Positions 36,233 through 64,000 of a stretch of 64,000 bases of DNA are shown in pieces (position 1 is the stretch's first letter; each line of letters starts with the position of its first letter). A program made the position numbers and the translations under genes. Source of the stretch: Elysia marginata (taxonomy: Eukaryota; Mollusca; Gastropoda; Plakobranchidae); NCBI GenBank assembly GCA_019649035.1, contig BMAT01009406.1, forward strand, positions 85,171-149,170, in the 5' to 3' direction. The notes under the pieces were generated by a model, which was not told where the DNA came from, did not search any database, and saw only the letters and a program-made list of their open reading frames with translations.

Positions 36233-39200
36233 AGAAGGCAATTTTTTCTCCTGCAACTTAAAGATATAAGGGACTATTTTGTAAAAAGAAGTCTTTGAAA
36301 AAGCAACTTTTATATAACTTATACTTATTGTTTACTGATAATGAGTCTGTAAAGTAATAGCTTATGAATCATTCACAAATATGAAAACAATTGTTCTCCT
36401 TAATACATTTTGTTTTTCTCCCCAAGACACTTTTCTTTGCTTACGTAACAGTTGAAAATTTGCTTTCAAATTGAAAATCAAAGGAAAAACCAATGGAGGA
36501 AATTGCTATAAATTAATGATCTTTAAACTTTATTGCCTTTTGAATTCTTTTTTGTATGTATTTTACTCCTGTTATTAAAATTCAAAACTTGCAAGATGGC
36601 CTCAAGCTCTGTTTGGTTCACCATATGGAGTCACAATTATCAAATACAATCCAAAATTCACATGTATGAAAACAAATGTAGCAATAGCAGAATTTGATAC
36701 AACAATTTGCTCTTTAACAAGAATCACACAGAAGCAAAGCAGAGCTATCATGAACAATTTGGGTTTATTCAGTATCTACAGCATTATGAAAGGCCCCATA
36801 AAGATTGTCTAAAACATTTTTTTCCATGGAGATAATATTGCAATAAACAAAACTCACACTATATACATATTCATATATGTTCAACTAGCATAAGGCCTAA
36901 CATGTAATAGGAGTCAAATATCTTACATTTGAACTGAAAAAAGATAGGCCCTACTATTTAAATTGAATAAAATTTGTCTCTTCTTCCCGATATTATAAGT
37001 TTTAATAAAGTGCACATACTTAAGAAGATCCACGATTATTCAGTTTTGAGTAATAAGAAAACCAGAAACCACATGTTATGTCAAAATAATAAAATACTGC
37101 CTTTCAATAAAAGAATGCAGAGATTGAACCCATTTGAGCTGAAAAAGTGAATACAAAGTTTTGCATCATTATTAGTATTACATGTACATGTATTTTTTTC
37201 ACAGTAATGAATTGCCAGGGAAGCCCTCATTACAGAAAAAAAACCCCTGAACTTCATATAAAGTCCACTCAGACTGAATACAGGATGCATATAATATAGT
37301 ACATTGTAGTAGCTACTCCAAACTAAAATTAGATTGCCGCGTTGGAGGAATGTAGACTATTTATGTGAACAGATATTTTGATTCTGAGTATTTTGATACC
37401 AAACTTATCGTTGTATCTTGTTTTTTAAGGTTTTTACGCAAATTTGAAATGCGCAAAACATGATATTGCTAAACAAGCCATTTTTGGCTTACTCTAACTA
37501 AAATATTTGTCATCATACAGCGTTCATTCTTCTGATACACAATCTTCATATACCTGACAACACGCTCAATTTTTTTCAGATCAGTCCAAATCATACAAGT
37601 TGGATTTTGTTCACCTCAAATAAAGGCAAAAATCCAATTATGGACATTTCGACGATGGAGGTAAAAAAGTGTATTTTGGACCAACTTTAAAAAATGTTTA
37701 AAAATCAGGCAGTAGGCCCACATATATCAACTATACATCAAATTGAAGAAAAATTCAAGCTCTCTATGAAAATACTACTAAATCTAGAATGCAAGGAATG
37801 GAAATAGTTCATATAAGAGCTTGAAATTCGTAAAAAGTTAAGAACTCACATTTTTACCTATTTTAAAAAATTCACATAAATAACTAGAAGGCCCGACGTT
37901 ATTTGATTTAGTCATTCCAAGATGTATTAAACTAAAACCATCACAATTAGACCAAAATTTACTCTACATATCAATAAAAACATAAGTTTCAGCCTTTTAA
38001 ACCATGTGCAAACTGCCTAAGATGTCTTAAAGATAAAATGTTAGGAGCTACGTCTATGTCCTTTGCCTGTTGCCAGAAGGTGTTTCTAAGACCCTCATAG
38101 ACCTTGTCAATTAAAAAAAAAGCAAACAACAGTTAAAAAAAAACCATTATTAGACCTCTGTGGTTTAACACTAATGAATAGAGCGGTCTAGCAGCTTGAG
38201 GGTTAAAGCCTGTAAGGCTGCACAATAAAGAATTATGTATTTGTAACTAAGCATGTTACTCGGAGTTCTGTATTACTTTCAATTGTTTTATATTATATCA
38301 TAATGATTTTGAAACGAATTTCAAGTAGATCTCTATCAGGGACAAAGTTTTTGTTAACGTTGCTATGAAAACAAAACTTTCTGTTCGAACTAGTCCTCAG
38401 GCTCATTGTTCGAAATGCTAGTGCTATAAAGAGCTTTATGAGATATGACAATCATGTAACACTATGGAAAAAACAATTTACATTTCATTTAAGTTTTAAT
38501 AAAATAAAATGAAAAATAATTTCAGAAATTGGCTTGAATTCAATAGTTTTGAAATCCTTGTCAACTGGTTATAAGTGTAGATCTAGATCTACATTTCAAA
38601 TCAGCAGCCATGTTAAAAACAGGCCTGCTCAGAAGTTTTACATTGAGTGCTTTATTAGCTTTCATTCATTTTATGTGAAAGTTGCAAAAGTTAAACATAG
38701 TTACAATGAACTGAAAAAAAAAACAACCATAATTCCCTATTTATATTCAACAAACTGCTAATAAAAAGAAATAAAGATCTCAGCTCTCATTATAATTATT
38801 GTTTTATGCAGCAATTCTAATCTAGAACTCTAGATCTAGATTTTACTTCTAGATCTAGAATCGAAGCAATGAATTGTCATTATATGTTATCAAATCTTTA
38901 AAATATAATATTAAAGGAAAGTCATAAAAAACATGACTATTCTTGTCTTGGGATCCATAATTGGGGTTTGAACTTTCAAAGACGGGTATTTTATTTTTAA
39001 GCAAAATATCACGCCTCGTCATTACTCCGGCGTTTTTTTTTGGGTAGTGCGTTGCTGTCTAGTGGTGTATTTTAAATGCTTCTCTGTGTTTCGCCGTTCA
39101 TCAGATTAGTTTCAAATTTTCAGACCAAAGAGAAGAAAGATTGATGTTTAAAATAATATAACATAGAATATGATGCACTAATAGTAAGCCCTTCTAAAAA

Positions 39201-40590
39201 GTCTGCCTTTCGAAACTTTGGGTTATTTTCCCTGTAATTTTTATCGCACAGACTACAATGTTGTACGAAACAAAACAGTGTTCTTTTGTCTGTCTAGGTG
39301 TGCTTTTTGGGGTTAGTGTGAAGAACGGCGTAGTTCAGAGGTCAATTTAAAAACTGTAAGGTCAAAATCTTGACGAAATTTCTAACGCTGAGTGCCTGAT
39401 TCCGTTAAAAGTGGCCTGTAGATATGGGCGTGTTGCTTTATTCTCTTAGACAGAATGTTAATGAAACACACATGGTTTGAAAGAGCAGATTTTACCAATT
39501 CCAATGATGTATGGCACAACACAAACAAAAAACACAGGAAAAAACTAGTGTCGGGTTAAAAGTGCCGATTTTTAAGGCAAACACCACTTTTTACGTCACT
39601 AGCATGCAGTTTGGAGTAGCTAATTGTAGTTTCAAAGCAAGCCAAATAAGCCAGAGTAACCTGGTTTTGGGTTAAAACCTGAAAAGGGGCATCCCTGAAA
39701 TACAAATGAAGGGTTTCAAAGTAAAATGTTACAAACACTGTTTTTACTCCTTTGCCCTTTATCCATTGATATCAATGTAAAAAGTAATTGCAATCCTGTT
39801 TTGAAAGTTACCTCTTTCTTTTTGAACAATGGTCACAGTTGTAAATACTATAATTTTACAAAATCTTTTACACCTCCTGAAAGATAAGTTAGAAAATGAT
39901 GTAAAGAAAGGCAGCGACTTTTTGCCAAATTTTGAAATGGATAAGTCTCACGATGCCCTGAAACCCTTTACTTATCCTTGAGAAACAAATACATATTATT
40001 CTCACTTCTACATAAACAATTGGACATGAAATCACATCCTGTGTCGAACAGTGAATTTACTAAATTCAGATCCTTGAATTGCAATACTATTTTATTAATA
40101 CCGGTAGCACCTAAATTTGACACAATGATATAGCTAATGGCATATCCATAACAACAACAAAAATAAACCAAAAAAAATTTAAGAGCTTGTCTATCAGACA
40201 ACTATTCCAAAAATGTATGAGGAACACAAAAATGAGTTTATGAGTGATATACCACCTCTCTTGGCATACATTACGTCTTTGCTCTTCATTCAGGTTAACA
40301 AACCCTAAGCTTCCCAAGGATGCCTATAAGGAGTAAAGTAAATCTGTAGGCCTATTGTGCAATGGACATCACTTGTACAGATCCCTAAAAACATAACTTA
40401 ACTGCATATTGTGTCTTTTCTATAGATTTTGCATTAGACATATAAAAGAGGGAGAAACAGGCATAAATATAGTGAAGAAAATCCATGTGCAAACTAACGA
40501 AGAACAAAGCAAAGTTGAGATAATTAAACAAAGAAATGAAACAAAGGTGTTTATAATATAGTCCTCTACTACTGAAGGCAGTCTCAGGAC
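36233..40590. other. Intergenic, nothing recognised
   Basis: AT-rich sequence without a supportable exon on either strand. AGATCTAG palindromes occur near 38,577 and 38,830-38,862. Confidence 0.6.
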
Positions 40591-40599
40591 TTAGAGCAA

Positions 40600-40830
40600 T
40601 TTCAATCGATCAGAGCATTATACTCTAACATTATACCCTAACCCAAATACCAGCATTCTCAAATTTCAAGCACTGCCTATGGCCAGGTACCCAATATATA
40701 GGTGGGTGGACTGAAGAAAGAGTGAAAAAGTTGTTTCCTAAGACAATAACAATATGAGCAGTGATTGGGAATTGAACCCACAACCGTTGGACTTGCAAAC
40801 CACTGTATGAAACAGAAGTAAAAGGGAGTA
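40600..40830 (-). mobile_element. tRNA-derived SINE
   Basis: On the minus strand GTGGTTTGCAAGTCCAAC leads to the B box GGGTTCAATTCCC. The body is AACTTTTTCACTCTTTCTTC then CAGTCCACCCACC and ATTGGGTACCTGGCCATAGG. This body type (CACCCA, then TGGGTACCTGG) is common in invertebrate SINEs. Confidence 0.75.
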
Positions 40831-42577
40831 AGGCCATTGTAATTTGATATTGGGAGAAAAAAGAAAGATATATTAGGAAAGAAAGAATATGATAAGGGCG
40901 AATTTGCATATATATATATATTTTAAGTTGAAACAGTTGGAAATAGTGGAGCTAAGGGATAAGAAGAAGCACATATAACAGCGGTAGAGGAAAAACAAAG
41001 GGCAGTTTTATTTGCACTTAAGAGCAAGTATCCCCCATATTGCCTAAAATGTCACACAATGCCTTCACATTCTTGTGAATAAGATACACGGACCGTAGAC
41101 ATGTGAAAATGCTATTATTATTGAAATAACTATTTACACCCCAAGTTAGCCAGCATGTGTAACTCCGGGGCAGTACAGTAGAACGCATCTAGAACGGGAT
41201 TTTTGGTTCTAAAAGAACAATCCAGCTGTAGGCATGTACCCGCAGCAGGAATGTAATGGGGAGTTAAGAAAAAAATGAAACAAGACAACTATGCTTTGAT
41301 GGCACTTCCAATGACCCATATGCAGGCCTGTAAAACGACTCTCCTCACCCCTTCCTTCCCCTCTTCATCCACAACCATTGTTCACATTGTTTTACTGAAG
41401 CTTAGAAATAGATGCTGGTACATGTTTTATCTTGCTCTAGGCCTTTAATCAATAAATGCCTCATCTCACTGCACTCAACAGTCTAATGACAATGCCACAC
41501 TCAGCACCCTTCTACCTTTCCCTAATACGGGGCCTCTGAAAAATACCCCTTTATTCTCTAGACTTTATATATAAAAAAATGGGATTCTTTAGACTTAGAG
41601 GCCCCGATGTAGGGATGGTCTCGCTGCGGCCAGTGCCGCTATAGTTGAGCACACCTATAGTAGTTCTTGAGACTACATGTTATCATCTAGTCCTTTGAAT
41701 GCCCCAACACATATCATGTTTACTGTTAGGCACATGCGATTTACAATTTGGATTATGACATGACTAATTTAAAATAGCCTTGACAAGGCCAAAGAAGGCT
41801 AAGTCTAAGGAATTTTGCACTGCTCAGTGCCGTTAAGTTTGTATTCTCCACAAAATTTGCTGATTTTGTATTCAACGAAAGACACAAAGCCAATCTTCAC
41901 AGGTTTGACTTGACTGAAAAAATGAAAGACAAAAGTTGGTATTTCTTTGCATACACCACTTCAAACCAGCAGTAGAGCAACAATAAATGTATCTATAGAT
42001 TTAAAATGTTTTAGCATACAATTTCAGCCCAGAACATTTACATTTTTATTTACAACATTTCATTCTTGTAGTTTACAGATGCAAGGTGTTTTCTCATACA
42101 CTCAATCATAAGAACTTACAAAAATAAAGTGTATATATATATAAGCTATGATATGCTACAAGGGAGTATTAAAACGCACCACTTTTCATCCCACATTAAT
42201 TGATAGAAAATGTTTACACACGTGAGCGAAAATTGCTCAGAGTGTTTGCTTACTTGTTTGGTCTCTATCATCAGCATCCACACATCAGATTTTGAACTAA
42301 CTGAGATATTGTCCAAACTAGTGTTTTGATGTCTATAAATAGAGCATTCAAGATATAATTCAACACACTTGTTCAGAATTTTGTGCTGAACAAAAAAGCA
42401 TCAAAGTTTCCTTGATAATTTACTTAAAAAAGAAAGAAAAGCCATAAGAAGCAGCTATGCCTTGGCTGTCAAGACTAGAATGGTGGGAAGCCTCTCACTT
42501 GTAAACAGCTGGGTTATCAACCAGAGATATTGCAGCACAATGCAATTGCATCCATTCCGCTATTTGTTGCCCATATG
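40831..42577. other. Intergenic, one small inverted repeat
   Basis: An inverted repeat spans 41,527-41,607 (ACGGGGCCTCT and AGAGGCCCCGA arms, about 60 bp between). At 41,176 TACAGTAGAACGC resembles a pogo-type end without a partner. No gene is seen. Confidence 0.5.
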
Positions 42578-43028
42578 CAGACCTGCCACTCCTCAAAATC
42601 TTAAATCAGTATGATTGAGCTAAAAAATTAGTATTCATGGTTAAAAAATCTGTATAACCATGTACTGATACTCACAAACTCTGACACATTTTTTAGTAAA
42701 AGCACTAACAGTTCAATTTTATTGTAGCCATTATAATTTAAATTGTTTAGAAAAAAGAGGAAAAAAATAGTGGTTAAAAAACTACCAAGCTCCATAAACC
42801 AGTAGGCCTACCGTAAAGCATTTTGGTACATACATGTACTAATAACAGTTTTCACATTGCTTAAAAGTGATAACACTGGGAATTAACTCTTTGAAACTTG
42901 GCTCCATGGGCGGTAGTTGCCAGGCTGTAAAAAATCTGTATTTTGGAACTAAAATCAGTATTTTCTAATATTTTGGCAAAAAAATCAGTATAAATATACT
43001 GATTTAATCTGTATGAATGGCAGGTCTG
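42578..43028. mobile_element. hAT-like MITE, 451 bp
   Basis: Ends are CAGACCTGCCA and TGGCAGGTCTG, a perfect 11-bp inverted pair. The flanks CATATG and TATATG suggest a 6-bp duplication with one change. The inside is AT-rich with repeated AAATCAGTAT and AATCTGTAT words. Confidence 0.8.
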
Positions 43029-43036
43029 TATATGAC

Positions 43037-43255
43037 GTAAGGGCGTGTGTGCAAAATTGGCCGTTTGGAGTTATCAATATCACCTGATCCCCTGCAGGTT
43101 GGTGTATCTTATTATGTCAAATTGGCTTGAAGATACTGTTAAAATTGGCCAAGTTATTTGATAAAATTAGATTGCCCACTAGTTCGTTTTCATTAAAACT
43201 GTTGTTGTGTGAGGCCCTCTCCTGAAAAATGACAAAATTACGCATACACCCTTAC
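43037..43255. mobile_element. MITE, 219 bp, imperfect inverted ends
   Basis: The left end is GTAAGGGCGTGTGTGCAAAA; the right end, reversed, is GTAAGGGTGTATGCGTAATT. It lies eight bases from the preceding MITE. No target duplication could be defined. Confidence 0.55.
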
Positions 43256-43309
43256 AAGATAAGGCCAACATATTGTGAGATTAAATCGGCGAATGACAAA
43301 CGCAAATGA

Positions 43310-43570
43310 CTGCCCTGGACCCAGCCATCATTAAGTGATCATCACCATCGCACTATCAAGATCAGTCCACACAGCTAGCCCATCTTTGCAACAGATTTCA
43401 AACAGGAACCGATACGCCTCTTCAAATCGAAGGTAGACGTTGTCCTCATACTGTGAGACGTAGACTGCATTATGATGGGTTATCCAACAGACGTCTTCTT
43501 AAAAGCAATGTTCTCTCCACCATGCCTTGCTGCAGAAGGAGAGCATACACACTACTGAAGCGAGATATTT
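43310..43570 (+). mobile_element. Tc1-type transposase fragment (N-terminal HTH region)
   Basis: Frames read HLCNRFQTGTDTP then TVRRRLHYDGLSNRRLLKSN and CCRRRAYTLLKRDI. This is the second helix-turn-helix of Tc1/IS630 transposases (HLRDRFRTATxT, TVRRRLxxxGLxxRRP). The catalytic DDE part is absent. Confidence 0.7.
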
Positions 43571-45134
43571 CTAAGTTCTCAAAAGTGCCACTTTTCTTGA
43601 ACAACATTAAAGCAAAAAATCTCTGCATCTTTTTTCACTCTCATTTTATTTTACTGAAATTGTTATATTTCTTTTCAGTAAACAGACAAGGAATCCAGAA
43701 AAACAAGTTTTGTCATTAATTTCTTTGATATCTTTGGTTTTGATGGTGCATTTCTAATGTTCCCTAGTATATATAATCATATATATTTACATCTATATGG
43801 AATCATCAAAGAAAATGCTGCCATAAGTTTAACACTAACAGGATTTCCTAATAACACACACCAGGCGACAAAAAAAAAGCAAGCAATATACAGTCCAGCA
43901 CTTCTGCCTCAAAGTCATTAGAAAATTTTTTAACCTTTTTGAGGAAAGGGTGTTCAAACTTCCGATTTCAAGGGCAATAACCAAGTTTTTGCTACCCAGC
44001 AAATTACAGCACAGTATCAGGCCAGACACGAAAGAAAGACACGTCCAACAAACTAGCAAGGCTTTCTCTAGCTCCTCACTCTTGACAACCTTTTGTCAGT
44101 GTTTGTCTGATTGATAATTACAACCCATTTCATAATCTACCACCATTGTTCTGCTGACCTAAAAGCATTATCTGTCACTGACTGGTGAATTTTGTAGCCA
44201 AATAAACCTCTGTACAAGTACACATGCCCGCGTCAATTCAGTTTCAGGCAAAGCTTTTTGTCACCAAATGGTTATTCCTTAAGTAAAGTTGAAGCTGTCA
44301 GACTGATCCAATGATTGCAATCAAATAATTAAATAACTGTTCACGAGTCAATTTTATCACAAAATATAATTTTGGAGCAAATATATAGGGATTTCAAGAA
44401 ATCAGAGTTGATGTCATGAAAAGAAATGGCAAAAGGAATAAACTATATTTCATTCTGAACTTTCCAATTAAAAGAAATGTGACAAAAAATATAGGTCTGC
44501 ATGAAAAAATTTATAATGGATAATTTGTGAAGCACTCCCACAAAATAAAGCAACTTTTGTTGACGTTTACTTGAGAAAACTAACATCAATGGTTCAAGTT
44601 TTTACTAGAAAATTTTTTCGTATACATTGCATTGAATGCTTATTGCATATTTCATACAAAAGTCTATGGCCATAAAAACATTGAAATAAAAGCTGGAAAT
44701 GATATATTCAAATAGAGGAATGGTTAGCAATCTCTTTATATTTTTTGTGATTTGAAAACTTTTTAATGTATTCTACTTCAGTTTCTTGAGAATAAACATC
44801 TAAAATCCTCTTTCTTCTAAATGCAACAACTGAAATCATAATCAATGACTGAAAAAAATTTTTTCTATGGCCTTAAATTACACAGCTTAATCAACCATTA
44901 GGTCAAAATTACGCAACTTTACTCATCTAGTGGGACCTCTACAAATTCATCTTTCCGTTCAAAGCAGCATTTTTCAAAAATTACCTTTAGCAGAACAGTC
45001 ACACAGTATTATCACAATAGCATTTCATTTTAATTTGCTTCAAACTTGACTCCGACTCTCTCCCTCTCACACTTTCTGCCTTTGTCTGTCCGTCTCTCTC
45101 TCTCTCTCTCTCATGCTAACAGACAAACCTAATG
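43571..45134. other. Downstream flank / possible 3' UTR of the N4BP1-like gene
   Basis: AT-rich, with TTTATT hexamers (AATAAA on the minus strand), for example near 43,640, and a CT microsatellite at about 45,083-45,110. The true poly(A) site cannot be chosen from sequence. Confidence 0.45.
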
Positions 45135-63676
<18,542 letters not shown>

Positions 63677-63819
63677 CTGGTTTTGTGAAATTGTTTAAAT
63701 AAGCACAAAAAAGAAAGTTTTTACATATTGCTTCATGCAAGTAAATCCATGCTTTTTAAGAGTATTATTTAGGTCACTCTTTATAGTACAGTTTGACTTA
63801 ATGAAAACTAGATAGCCAC

Positions 63820-64000
63820 ATTCAGAATCCTCTTAGAACAGTCGCAGGAATGCAACTCAGATCTGATTGTCAACTGCACTGACTATGTAAAAGCTTCTGA
63901 CAGCATCAACCTGACAACACTATGGACAACTTTGAGACACCATGGGATCCAACTGAAGCTAGTAAGCATCATTCAAAGCATGTATGATGACACAACCTGA
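63820..64000 (+). mobile_element. LINE RT fragment at window edge
   Basis: Reads RILLEQSQECNSDLIVNCTD and YVKASDSINLTTLWTTLRHH and GIQLKLVSIIQSMYDDTT. This is RT motif A in a worn form (FVDFxKAFDSV in intact copies). It continues beyond the window. Confidence 0.8.

Overview
This is animal nuclear DNA: AT-rich, with GT-AG introns of 0.3 to 9 kb and a very dense load of transposon remains. The two host genes, the tRNA-derived SINEs and a dispersed AGATCTAG-type palindrome point to a mollusc, most likely a gastropod. That assignment is inference, because no species marker is present.

Layout. Bases 1-7,330 are a graveyard of LINEs, mostly on the minus strand. One of them (3,716-7,330) carries a second LINE inserted inside it with a perfect 9-bp target duplication. 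From 9,177 to 10,416 lies a 1.24-kb fold-back DNA transposon with an 8-bp target duplication, followed by a tRNA-derived SINE and a palindromic MITE. The plus-strand gene SLC35C2, a Golgi nucleotide-sugar-transporter-like protein, occupies 12,599-26,683 in nine coding exons and is complete at 393 codons. Its introns hold more LINE pieces, an unrecognised protein-coding relic and a local tandem duplication of exon 1.

Bases 26,684-45,134 separate the two genes and contain no host coding exon I can support. They hold two pogo-like elements with TA ends, a TTAA-flanked element with a CAGTG-ended element nested in it, a SINE, two neighbouring MITEs, a Tc1-type transposase piece and LINE pieces.

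The minus-strand gene running from 63,676 down to 45,135 is an N4BP1/KHNYN/NYNRIN-family NYN-domain endoribonuclease. Seven or eight coding exons are visible: a UBA-like segment, two SUMO-interacting-type motifs, a complete NYN nuclease with its acidic residues, and a C-terminal CoCUN/CUE-like domain. Its 5' part, where relatives have KH-like domains, lies beyond 64,000. The two genes are arranged tail to tail with about 18.5 kb between their stop codons.

Nothing suggests that the two genes work together: one product belongs to secretory-pathway glycosylation, the other to RNA decay and innate defence. The points most worth following are the paired SUMO-interacting motifs, the unresolved splice phase before the last exon of the nuclease, the exon-1 duplication in SLC35C2, and several apparently undescribed non-autonomous DNA transposons whose ends can be defined to the base.
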